In this document: positions 21,307-33,153 of the stretch, piece after piece
How positions within the stretch are numbered: position 1 is the first letter of the stretch
Layout: each line of letters opens with the position of its first letter
Assembly: GCA_004802705.1 (NCBI GenBank)
Contig: SGPL01000372.1
Location: forward strand, 1-33,153
Direction of reading: 5' to 3'
DNA: 33,153 nt
Source of the DNA: Bondarzewia mesenterica
Lineage: Eukaryota; Basidiomycota; Agaricomycetes; Russulales; Bondarzewiaceae
Notes under the pieces: model-generated
Database searches by the model: none
What the model saw: only the letters and a program-made list of their open reading frames with translations
Told to the model about the DNA's origin: nothing
Position numbers and translations under genes: made by a program

Positions 21307-22037
21307 TCATCGACGGCGACAGACTCCGACCGCCGCGACTAATACGCGGGCGATAGGAAAGACCGCACAAGCAGCAGCAAACACGACTAAGGCATATCCT
21401 AGATGCCACCCAATTGGGCACCATACAGCAGCTACACTGATGTGTACGCTGAACTGTATGGTGTTTACAACTCGGCAGAATTGGGATAGTATCAGAGAGC
21501 ATGATCCCAGTACCAATCTGATTTAAGGCCAATGTACTTCACCGAATATCGACAGTAAAAGAGAACGGGGATAGAAGGATTGTCACGACGCGCAAATGTG
21601 CAGCAGCAGTATAAAGGCGGACACGAACCTACTGCACATTGTAAGACATAACTGAGGGTTAAGGTTACACGTAGGCAGGATGTTGCCTTACCCTCATCGA
21701 CACAGAAAAAGGTTGACCATTCCAGCTTCATTAAGCATTGAAGAAACAGTCAAACTCACGGCATTATTTGTGGCCTTGTCCAAGTGGGATGGCTGCGTAA
21801 TCTCGCCTGAGTATGCTTTCGCAACCTGTCATATGACAGAAAAAGGATTTAAGGGTGACATTGCGCATCACTGGCATAAGAACATCTGACACTCACTTCC
21901 ACTTTAGCAATGTGATCCGTTCCAGTCTCTTCTACGTCCATTGCAGAGATCGAAACCGTGGCGAACGCTACAAGGCCGAAAGCCAGCCAGGCTGCTTTGC
22001 GTGTCCGCACATTTCGTTTCTGTGCCATATTGGCCAA
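21307..22037 (-). CDS. Small multi-pass membrane protein, family not recognised
   Basis: I do not recognise this protein. Four exons chain in phase: 22037-21897, 21825-21760, 21651-21587, 21517-21307 (483 nt, 160 residues). It starts with a basic stretch (MAQKRNVRTRKAAW) and a membrane or signal segment (AFGLVAFATVSISAM). A polar loop with AKAYSGEITQPSHLDKATNN follows. Then come at least two hydrophobic segments (FVSAFILLLHICASLVLG; CPIGWHLGYALVVFAAACAV) and a short basic end (VCRRR). Introns are 71, 108 and 69 nt with good GT..AG ends; the 108-nt one could hide a small exon. Its stop lies 55 nt upstream of the modelled Hrd3 start on the same strand. Confidence 0.6.
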
Positions 22038-22457
22038 AAGGAATAGAAAAAGGCCTCGGAGCAGGAACTATAACAGTCCAAATAGCCTGACGTAGTCCAA
22101 GTAAGTCAGATAGAACAAGGTGGTGACTGAAGATCAGACGCCTCGTGTGTTGAGAGTCAGAGCGACTTCCAAGTTACAATTGAGTGGCGCCCGTACTATT
22201 TACTCGAGGTAATGAAGGGTAATGATGAAATTTGATTTGTCATCATAGAAGTGAAACGACAATCTGGCGAGCGCGTTGTGCTCAAAGTCTCGACAGAGGA
22301 ATTGGAAATACTGTGCTTAAGTACACTGAGATATGTTGTAATGCTGTAGCATACCTGTCAAGCCTTTTGCGAAAGGAAAAGTCTTACACGGTCTCGAGAC
22401 TACTACTATTGATATCAAGCATTAGAAGCCCATGTAGCCTTCCCAGCGCACACTTGA
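22038..22457. promoter_or_regulatory. Intergenic: small-membrane-protein promoter, monooxygenase 3' end
   Basis: A 420-nt gap between two minus-strand genes. It should hold the promoter of the 160-residue membrane protein on the left and the 3' end of the monooxygenase on the right. I see no gene in it. Confidence 0.4.
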
Positions 22458-25132
<2,675 letters not shown>

Positions 25133-26757
25133 AGAGACGGAGTGAAGTACAGAGGGGATAAACGGGGCGCATGGAAGATGAATGTCGATGATGACATATA
25201 AAGAGGATGGTGTCTCTCACGATAGCCGCGCGTCTACGGAATATGTCTCGACGTCAACTAGTCGCTAAAATTCTGGTAAGGCTCCTCCAATGCACCTAGG
25301 AAGTCCCGGTGACATTTTTGGAAAGCGACGAGTGTACGTGCTTGACCGCTTCAAATTTTCACGTTGCCGAGGCCGTGCGCATGTAGAGAGGAGGAGCGAA
25401 CTCAGTCATCGACGTGGACGCATCCGGGATGCCCGAAAATCGCCAAGACTGAACACGAGAGGATCCCGAACCAAAAGTCCATGGGGAAATATTGGCGGAA
25501 GCCTGTCACTTGGACTGACCATTTCACGAAACAAATTAGACGCCCCGTTGGGTTCAAGATAGGCCAGTAAGGCCCAAAACGAGAAACACATCCGGAAAAG
25601 ATTGGTCGGAGGTGAGGGGGCGCCAGGGGAGCTCCATTGAGACTCAAAGACTCACGGGACGGTGGAATGAGATACAACTTGACACAGAATCAGAAACATG
25701 ATGACGCAAAGGCGGCGATTGAATGGTATTGAATACTCAGTGGTACGTAGTGGACTCGCCGTAATTGTACTGCGACCGCATGATAAAAGCCTAAGCAAAC
25801 CTGGTCACAACCGTCAGGTGGTTGGAGACGACAGTTGAGCGAAAGTGCCCAGCGTCAAACCTAGTCGGCCTAGTTATGAGCCAATGAAGAAAAAATAGTG
25901 TGGAACTCACAACTTCTCAGCGACCAAGCCAAGCACGAGTGCACGTAGGGCAACCCATGCATTCGGGGATGACGGCGTCGATTCGTCTTCAATCTTGAGC
26001 GAGCTCTGTCTTCTCCTCACTGTTCGAGTGAGAGATGTCAAGTACTAACTCTTCGTTGTTTTTCATCGAAGATTGTTCCAGTCACAGGAAAAGAAAACGT
26101 CAATTGGGGATTGAGTCAGTACTAGAGACGTACGGACAACTGATTACGCTGGCAACAACGCTTGCAGAGGCGGTACTAGTGAGGGAGGCCGAGGGAGGCC
26201 TAAGAGAGTCCTCACGGAAGCCGCCGATCGCGAAAGCCCTCCGAGCAATTCAAGCGCTGAGCATTCTCCTATAGCTAGACTACCATGGCGGTGGTCGGAG
26301 CGCTCGACGACTGGCAGATTTCAGGATCAGTACATGTAAGTCGGATATACTGCAGACTCGGACGAACAGAGAAAGATTATCCCCCTGGCATGGTCCAAGT
26401 GAGGGGGGTGGGAGATGACAGTGACAGAAATTCAGATGTCCGTAGAAATATGTATGTAGGATTCCTGGGAAGAGCGATCCCTACTGATTCCCTAGCGATC
26501 CACTCCAAGTCGGGTTGCCCGAACAACTTGAAGTTCCGAAAAAGAAGTTGATTCAGGTTGATTCGACAAAGATGAAATATGATTTGTCAGCAAGCCCTTG
26601 GACGTATTGGTTTACCGTTTCCGTGCTTTGGCCAGCAAGCAAAGTCAATCCGGGTTTGAGGTGGCCTGCATTTTCGACTGTCTCTTCTCCCCACCGTTGT
26701 ATCTTTCTCATAACCTTCCTTCGCGTCAACTGAGTCTGCGCCCCTTTGAATCCTGAA
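25133..26757. other. 1.6 kb without a resolved gene
   Basis: It contains the promoter of the monooxygenase at its left end and that of the SWIB gene at its right end. Between them lie only coding-like fragments: the minus-strand group listed separately, and a plus-strand frame at 26035-26274 (79 residues with LETYGQLITLATTLAEAVLV) of no known family. I see no transposon or RNA gene. Confidence 0.4.
25402..26030 (-). CDS. Possible unresolved or eroded minus-strand gene
   Basis: Fragments look coding but I could not chain them into a full gene. At about 26022-25914 a frame reads SSLKIEDESTPSSP, then AWVALRALVLGLVAEKL, and ends at a GTGAGT donor. After an acceptor near 25870 the phase-compatible frame gives FDAGHFRSTVVSNHL. 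Farther left (25677-25402) a frame gives LIPPSRESLSLNGAPLAPP and a hydrophobic stretch (DFWFGILSCSVLAIFG) before a stop. No start Met was found and the middle part is missing. It could be a membrane protein with tiny exons or a decaying gene. Confidence 0.3.
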
Positions 26758-27702
26758 ATGGACATTCAATCTTTTGAACCTCGCATCCGCGCTATCCTCT
26801 CAGCGCCGGACACCGACTTGAGCACCATCAGTGCAAAACGCGTGCGCAAGCAGCTGCGTGAAGAGGAGGGTGTTAATCCTCAATTTCTCTACGAGAACAA
26901 ACGCTCTGTCGATGATCTGATCGCGACCGTTTTCTCTCAAGTTTCAAGGAGAAAGGTTTTCAGCAGGAGGACGATGACGAGGGAGAAGGTGAGGGTGAGG
27001 GTGAGCAGGAGGTCGACGATGAAGATAGTGGTGTGAAACGGAACAGGAACGAGGATGGGGATGTGGGTGAAGACATTGAAGAGGAGGAAGAAGAGAAACG
27101 CAGGCCGAAGAAGAAAACAAAGGCGTCCAAGACGGAGCTCAGCGATGCAGAACTCGCAAGGCAACTCTCGAATGAGCTCAATGGGCGCTCAAGGAGCTCG
27201 AGGGCTGGCACGTCTACTCGCGGGCGCGGGCGCACGGTTAAGGCGAACGGGGGTGCTAAGCGTGGACGGAAGGTCAAGAGCGCAGAGACGGTGCAGTCGG
27301 GCGATGAGGGGAGTGAAGCAAGTGAGGCACCGAAGAAGCGCGGTGGTGGATTCAAGAAAGAGTACGCGCTAAGGTATGTATTGGTTCTGCTTGGAATGAC
27401 GTGTGTTCGTTGACTGTTGGCGACAGTGAGGAGCTAGCTGCAATTTTGAACGTGGAGAGGATGTCCCGGCCGCAGGTGGTAAAGCACCTTTGGATATATA
27501 TCAAGGAAAATGGGCTTCAGTTCCCAGATGACAGGCGTCAGATTGTCTGCGACGACCGTCTGCGGGCTCTGTTCGGCGTCGACAAAATTTCTATGTTCAC
27601 GATGAACAAAGTGCTCGGGAAGTGAGTTCATCCCCATTTCATCATGTAAACTCTGGGCTTACATCCGTCATTGCCAGCTTTCTTCACGACATTGAGGCAT
27701 AG
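26758..27702 (+). CDS. DEK_C and SWIB/MDM2 domain nuclear protein, one-base frame break
   Basis: Chromatin-type protein with the architecture of yeast Uaf30 and Tri1. Exons: 26758-27373, 27427-27621, 27678-27702. With one base restored near 26935-26945 the total is 837 nt, 278 residues. Residues 1-62 form a DEK_C-like helical domain (SFEPRIRAILSAPDTDL, AKRVRKQLREEEG, FLYENKRSVDDLIATVF). A long acidic and then basic linker follows (DEGEGEGEGEQEVDDED; EEEEEEKRRPKKKTKA). The C-terminus is a SWIB domain (EELAAILNVERMSRPQVVK, LWIYIKENGLQ, ICDD-like VCDDRLRALFGVD, FTMNKVLGNFLHDIEA). As written, the first frame stops at 27036 inside the linker. Yeast Uaf30 acts in RNA polymerase I transcription; which role applies here is not shown. 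Confidence 0.85.
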
Positions 27703-28285
27703 CGTCTGCTGTGCTCCAAACTTGCTTTCACATACGTGGCAGGCAGCCTTTTCCACCCTCACCCATCACTTGGTCTCTGTCTCATCTGCCTCCGGACCTG
27801 CATCGAACCCTGCGGCACTCGTTTTCTTTCGCAATATCTATTCTAACGCATTCTTTGACTCTTTGACGCTCAATTGCGCCGTCAACGTGGATGAATTATC
27901 CACTTTGTAAATATGGTCTACACGGGCGTGTAAATACGCTGGTAATTCTATCATGTACGATAAAGCCCTATATATGCCACAATTATGTTTCTCCATAGGC
28001 CTCCATAGGCCATGCGGTCGTTTCGAAGGCACAGCGAGATCGGGAAATGATTTCGAGAAGTGTGTTCGGGGAATGATCGTTGTACTGCGCAGCCATTCCT
28101 GCTTGATGTTGTCAGCCAAAATACGCGGACTGTCCGTGGTGCCACAGAAAAGAAAAACATAAGCTAAGATACAGTATAATCTGCAATTGGTTCAGTGAGC
28201 TCAACCGATGGGGAAACTGACTTTGACTTTGATACTTACAAAACAAGAGCAGAACCATCAGTACAGGGTAAGACCTCTAGTCACC
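27703..28285. other. Convergent intergenic stretch
   Basis: A 583-nt gap between the stop codons of the SWIB gene (plus) and FCF1 (minus). A minus-strand frame (27838-28119, 93 residues) is open but has no family signature. A short direct repeat of CTCCATAGGC lies near 27991-28012. I see no RNA gene. Confidence 0.4.
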
Positions 28286-29162
28286 TCAAACAGGCGCTCC
28301 TTGGTCTGGCAAGCGCTCTATGGCATATCGTCTTCGCACAATATACATGAGCGGGACTCCTGGCACTTTTCGAATGCGACGCCGCAGCTCACGATCGCAC
28401 GTCGCGACGATAAAGCACCGATTAGCCGTCACTCGCTGCACCAAGCAATCATCGGCGTAGGTTCCGGTATGTGAGCAAGTGAGGCGCTCAAATCGAGGGT
28501 CGCGAGCGATGCTGAGTACCAAAGACGTGAGTGCAGGGAGAGAGTAAGAATAAAGGCGACGCTTACCGAAGGGCAACGCGGTAGCGATGTCCAAGCTTTT
28601 CCAGTTCTGCCATAACACAGTCGGTTATGCATGGGATACCTACCATGTTGACGGTCATGAATAACAAATAACACGTCCTTTAATTTCCAAGGTAAGACTC
28701 ACACTTTGCGTATAAGCAGTCCATCATGCCGCTCACGAGCTCTAATTTGTTTTGCAAGCTGAAGTTGATGAAGTTAGTATCGATAAGAACACGATATGGC
28801 GGAACGAGAGCGGTGTTGTGTGCGAGGAAGAGAGATGAAGCAAGCTGCGGGCTGGAACACGCAGAGTAGGGTGAGCGAAGTATTGCAAGACAGACGTGGT
28901 ACATGGACTCACGCATGTCGTACAGCTTTTTCTTTCGCTTCCTCCTCCTTTTTTCTTTTGCTTGACCTGGTTTTCTTTCCTAGAAGAGCTTATCTTCAGA
29001 TGATCTGCAGTCGCGGAATAGAATAGTTGGACGCACAGGCGAATATCACTCGGATTGAGCATCCGCTTCACCGCGGCAAACTTGCGGGTCTTTTTTTGCT
29101 TTACTCTGTGAGAAACCTAAGCATAATTCAAAGATGGGAATATCAGACTCGTGTCCTACCAT
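28286..29162 (-). CDS. FCF1: Fcf1/Utp24, PIN-domain ribosome assembly factor; two homopolymer frame breaks
   Basis: Endonuclease of the small-subunit processome that cleaves pre-rRNA. Exons: 29162-29160 (start codon only), 29105-29037, 28979-28913, 28851-28703, 28639-28567, 28511-28286. The raw sum is 587 nt. Removing one base from each of two homopolymers (29091-29097 and 28949-28954) gives 585 nt, 194 residues, the usual length. The N-terminus then reads SKAKKTRKF and [11 protein letters not shown], followed by [17 protein letters not shown]. The PIN domain begins [17 protein letters not shown] (D70 is a likely metal ligand) and continues [50 protein letters not shown] and GVPLMYIV. It ends [11 protein letters not shown]. 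Because the gene is normally essential and all else is intact, I take both breaks as sequence errors. Confidence 0.93.
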
Positions 29163-29406
29163 ATTTTCACTGCAGAGCAGTTGTCAATGTGGGATTCGAG
29201 GCTGAGGATGAGAGAAAGATTTACTAAAAATAACCCCAACCTACCCTAACCCGGCTTAGTAACCCATCAAAGCGGGGTTCAATCATGTGCATGCGTGAGA
29301 ATTCTGACGCGACACCGCGACGCACCAGACCATCTTCGTGACTTTTGCTATTGTAGCCCGTTTGTTCATTCTTCATCAGCTCCATCCCCAAATCTCCTCA
29401 TAAACA
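29163..29406. promoter_or_regulatory. Divergent promoter between FCF1 and the acidic repeat gene
   Basis: A 244-nt gap between two genes pointing away from each other. It includes a telobox-like ACCCTAACCC at 29243-29252, within a C/A-rich stretch. Teloboxes are known in promoters of ribosome-related genes in plants and some fungi. Whether it works here is unknown. Confidence 0.4.
29243..29252 (+). promoter_or_regulatory. Telobox-like motif ACCCTAACCC
   Basis: The plus strand reads ACCCTAACCC inside a longer C/A-rich stretch (about 29231-29253), some 80 nt from the FCF1 start codon. The match is short, and a role in coordinating ribosome-biogenesis genes is only a guess from other organisms. 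Confidence 0.3.
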
Positions 29407-32400
29407 ATGTCTTGGGCTTGGAAATCGCCAATGCCACCGGCCCCACCAAATGCAACACCGTCGACAAATTACCCTTCCCGTCGCGCATCACTTCGCGCTC
29501 CGATCCTTAATCCGTATGATAAATTCACGCGACCGGAATTCGATTCGTGGATAGGCGACATCACCAGTGCTCTGAAAAGGGCTCTTGGAAGGGAAGTTGA
29601 AGAGGAGCCAAAAAGCGACGCAACTACGGTTGCAGACGCGCTGCTGCGCGCTCAGGGGGCCACAGTGAACGACTCGGCGCTTGAGGTGAGTCCGGACGCG
29701 GAGGGCAGCGGTGAGCACACAGAAGAAGAAGGGAATGAGAGCGAATATGATTCGGACGTTCTCGAGGACTCATTCGCTCATCTGAGATCCCGTCAAACCA
29801 AGGGGAAAGCTAGGGATCCGCGTGAAGGCCCCGGATTGGGTCATATCTCCCAGCCTATACAAATTTTCTCCCATTCGGAAGAGGAGGTATCGGTTGAGGA
29901 GAAAAAGGTGGCGGTACTCAGAGGAAAGGGACTCAGAGGACGACGACGACGGTAGCGGGGAGGGTGGCAGTCCAGAGCCGGCCATCGAATTATCGTCAGA
30001 CGAGGAATCTGAAGAAGACGTGAGAATATCAGGTACTGAGGATCAACGCTACGCGCTAGACAAGGATGTCTTGAATGTAGATCCTCAGCCAGAGTACGAC
30101 AGTCAAGATGCTGAAGGTGCGTTTCGCTAGGATTCGCGGTCTTCATGTTTCGCTCATTCCCCGTCCCGCACTTATGCACAGTTTTCCCCCCCCACACCAA
30201 GGAGGCCGAAGTTGAGCTCTCAGACCCTTGGGAGGGACCTCGCACGTTTGCAGAAGATTTCTACTCTGGCGGAGATTTGGTTGCCCAAGCACATGCCGAG
30301 CTCACTCCAGGCCACCTCACACCATCAGGCATGACTCCTGCTGCAACCCCTGCCCCATCCGTTACGGAAACAAAGTCAAGACCTACGGCGCATGCAGATT
30401 ACAAAGCTACCATCACCGATGACATGCAGGACGAACTGCCCACAGAGCGCGAAGTCGAGATTTCAGACCCTTGGGACGGTCCTCGCACGTTTGCAGAAGA
30501 TTTCTACTCTGGCGGAGACTTGATCGCCCAACCACATGTTGGGCTCACCCCAAATCACCTCACACCATCAGGTATAACTCCTGCTGCAACCCCTTCCCCA
30601 TCCATCACGGAAGCAAAGTCAAGCGCTACGGCGCATGCAGATTACAAAGCTACCATCACCGATGACATGCAGGACGAACTATCCACAGAGCGCGAAGTCG
30701 AGATTTCAGACCCTTGGGATGGTCCGCGTACGTTTGCAGAAGATTTCTACTCTGGCGGAGATCGGATTGCTCCCGTGGCTGCTGAGCTCACACCCAGCCA
30801 CCTTACACCGGCGGGCATGAGCGCTGCCCCAAGTCCTCCCGCCACGGAAGAAAATCCCACCCTTTCGGTGCAGGTGGAGGATGAACTTACGATCACACCT
30901 GGTGTCCTTTCCCCATCGGTGTCTCCAGAAATCGTTGAAGTCGATTTTGGCGACTTGCCAAGGTCAAGTCCTCCGCAAATGCTGTCTGACGAGGAAGACG
31001 CGGGTGATCAGCTTGAGGATGACCTTCCTGAGGATCAGCCAGGCACGTCCCAACTATTTTGGTTTCTCAGCTTAATTTTGAACCTGCGATAGATGTGGCG
31101 CGCAATTTGGACTGGAACTGGCCACCCGCATTTCGTGGAAAGATCGCGACTCGTGCTGGCCATCTTGACAGTGAGGCTGACAGAATATACGAGGAGGTTG
31201 AAGGTATTGATGTGACGGACGAAGACGAAGACGATGAGGTAGACTCATTCGGCGCCATCCCCCTTGGAACGAGCGATCTTGATATGCCTGAGCGATGGGC
31301 GCGCGGCGCAGACGACAATGAAGAGCATGAAGATGAGGATGAAGAAGAGGACAGGATGCAAGAGGCGGTACCACTTAATATCACTTTACCAGAAGAGGAG
31401 GATGAAAAAGAGGAGGACCGCATCCGAGAGGTAGAATCGGCACCGAATGGCGAATCTGTCGAGCCGAACTTGGGACCCACAGACTTTGACGAGCTTAATT
31501 ACGGTACGTCGTTTCTTTCGATATTCGTACAAATGACTGCTCAAATGCACTCAATAGAAGAAACATCCGACGTCGTCAACGAGTCAATGACCCAGACTCA
31601 GTTGGACAATGACAGCTTTGGCGAACTTCCTGCATCTCCGTTTCCTATGGCAGAAACAACTGACGTTGAGGATTTGTTGCGGTCGCGTGAGACGTCCAGT
31701 AAACAGATGGAGGCTCTGTTGGCGGCACTTGACGAGCAGGTGAGTGGAGGGCAAGATGATACTTCCACACTTGAAGACGTATCTGGGGAGGGTCAAGATG
31801 CCCTTACTGGAGCTGAGTATGCAGGCCGTCCTGTCGCACTTGTGGAGGCAGACTTGGCCGATGCCGATGCGGAGACCGTCGGAGCGCAGAAGGAGAAGGC
31901 GTTTGAGGTACCTCTAGAGAAAGCTCTGCCGGAAGTTATAAAGCCAGAAGCAGATGGCCACCTTGATGTTTCGGAGGACATGGCCGCCATACCCCATGCC
32001 ATTGAACGAGATTCCTCCCCTATCCTAATTCTAGAGACTGCGTCAGAACCTCTTGCCGATTCACAGCCGGTATTCGGAGAGGATCGCGAGGACATCTCAT
32101 CATTTGAGCAGCCTAATGTATCTGTCAAGGAGCCAGTGCCCTTGTATGAACAAACCGAGACTGAGTATGTGGTTGAGGAGGAAGATCGCGAGCAAATGGG
32201 CCAATATGTGGATGCTGAGGATGACTATGCGGACATCAATTCGATTGCCACCGATGAACATGATCATACTGACTTCATTGCTATGGCTTACGTTGTGGAG
32301 GAGGTGCGGACCGAAGGACGGTTGACAGAGGTCTGTTATATTCGTGGTCTGATATGTGCAAGGTGTATTCATTTATTTCTTAGGAGCCCGAAATCGCGAG

Positions 32401-33153
32401 TGTTGCACCCGCAGCATGGGAAGAACTTATATCTGGTGACGAAATGTCCAAACCTGTGCCTCCATTGCCTTTCGATGCCAACGAGACATCCATGGACGTA
32501 GCCGTAGATGAATCTTCTGCTGTCGCCGCTGGAGTTGATGTTCCGGCAAAATCTACCAAAGATGCAGATACAGGTGGCCTTCCAAAGCCTTTATCCCCTT
32601 CGTGGTCCAGGTCATTCATTCCTGCACCAATCTCAGCAGATCCAACGGTTCCAGACCCAGCAAGCCCCTCACAATCCCCTGCACCTCTTGTTGATTCTGG
32701 TCCACCATCTCCAGCGTCAACTGATCGCTCGTCAGCTTCAGTGCTCTCTGCTATTCCAAAATCAGTGGTCAAAGCATTAGCCCATGAGGTCCCTGAACTT
32801 TCTGTCGAGGCAGATCCAGGAATCAGCGGTCTATTCACCCCTATTGGAGACGGCAATGCGGATGGAACTCCTGTGTCATCAGACACCAATAGCAGAGAGG
32901 TTAGCGAGGTACCACAACGAGAACCTACAGCTACTACGGACAAGGTGATCTCTATCCTCTCTCTTACGCCATTAGCCCCAGTAGACCACGTCTCGCCAGG
33001 GGAAGTCGCACCCGCATCTATCGAAACCGTGGAGGACCAGATTGTGGCAAGTTTGGCGACTCAGCAGCGTATTGCTCCCGAAGATGTGTCTGTATCGGAT
33101 GTTCTCCCTAAGGCTAGTTCTAGCGGGGAACAGGCTGAGACTGCCAGGCACAC
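29407..33153 (+). CDS. Large acidic low-complexity protein with tandem repeats, cut by the window end
   Basis: I do not recognise this protein. Exons: 29407-30116, 30182-31042, 31093-31503, 31558-32330, 32384-33153 (still open). If one A is removed from the run at 29902-29906, all junctions are in phase, giving at least 1174 residues. The N-terminus (MSWAWKSPMPPAPP, then ILNPYDKFTRPEFDSWI) looks globular and is the best search query. The rest is rich in Asp, Glu, Ser and Pro and probably disordered. Between 30208 and about 30840 lie 2.6 copies of an 81-residue repeat (SDPWDGPRTFAEDFYSGGD). Another distinct block is RNLDWNWPPAFRG near 31100. The second intron (31043-31092) has a GC donor (GCACGT), and a CTTAAT branch-like site lies about 20 nt before its acceptor. 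No membrane segment is seen in the visible part. Confidence 0.75.
30208..30840 (+). repeat. 243-nt in-frame tandem repeat, about 2.6 copies
   Basis: Units start at 30208, 30451 and 30694, exactly 243 nt (81 codons) apart. Each begins with GAAGT(T/C)GAG and soon encodes SDPW(E/D)GPRTFAEDFYSGG. The third copy fades near 30840. The stretch encoding HADYKATITDDMQDEL is the same in the first two units at synonymous sites too, which points to recent duplication or gene conversion. Confidence 0.9.

Noticed and set aside
25364..25570. 68-residue plus-strand frame rich in basic residues
   Set aside because: It has no family signature and overlaps the hydrophobic minus-strand fragment, which looks more protein-like.
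30208..30840. Regularly spaced repeats that might suggest a CRISPR-like array
   Set aside because: The unit is 243 nt, in frame and coding, in a eukaryotic gene; there is no repeat-spacer pattern.
31043..31070. A 28-nt intron ending at TTTCTCAG
   Set aside because: It is too short to splice and leaves the frame broken; the 50-nt GC-AG intron to 31092 fits the phase and has a branch-like site.

Overview
The window looks like nuclear DNA of a mushroom-forming basidiomycete (Agaricomycetes). Genes are closely packed on both strands and cut by many short introns, mostly 48-80 nt. The protein families (SMYD-type SET protein, fimbrin with four CH domains, Rer1, Hrd3, Fcf1, phenol-hydroxylase-like monooxygenase) read like agaric orthologues. 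All names rest on motifs recognised by eye and on exon chains I assembled by hand with consistent phase. No database search was possible. There is no sign of a prokaryotic operon, CRISPR array, virus or intact transposon.

Layout from left to right: a SET/MYND protein (-, 1409-3399); fimbrin (-, 3819-6729); a divergent promoter region holding a ~200 bp inverted repeat with ambiguous bases; a steroid 5-alpha-reductase-like protein (+, 7316-8346); the Golgi retrieval receptor Rer1 (-, 8701-9613); D-glycerate 3-kinase (+, 9990-11116); a 2.7 kb stretch with no recognisable gene; a multi-pass membrane oxidoreductase of unknown role (+, 13792-15997); oligoribonuclease (-, 16508-17728); the ERAD adaptor Hrd3/SEL1L (-, 17977-21251); a 160-residue membrane protein (-, 21307-22037); a FAD monooxygenase with a thioredoxin-like tail (-, 22458-25132); a 1.6 kb stretch with unresolved coding-like fragments; a DEK_C/SWIB nuclear protein (+, 26758-27702); the ribosome-assembly PIN protein Fcf1 (-, 28286-29162); and a large acidic protein with 243-nt tandem repeats that runs off the right end (+, 29407-33153).

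Most genes are unrelated housekeeping functions: chromatin, actin, secretory-pathway quality control, RNA turnover, ribosome assembly and glycerate metabolism. They do not form an obvious pathway cluster. The best candidates for something undescribed are the membrane oxidoreductase at 13792-15997, the small membrane protein beside Hrd3, and the acidic repeat protein.

Two sequence-level patterns run across the window. First, six single-base frame breaks, mostly in or beside homopolymers, interrupt otherwise well-conserved genes. Two of them are in Fcf1, which is normally essential, so base-calling or assembly error is the simplest cause. Second, splicing is unusual: five of about 80 modelled introns begin with GC, and several internal exons are only 6-17 nt long.
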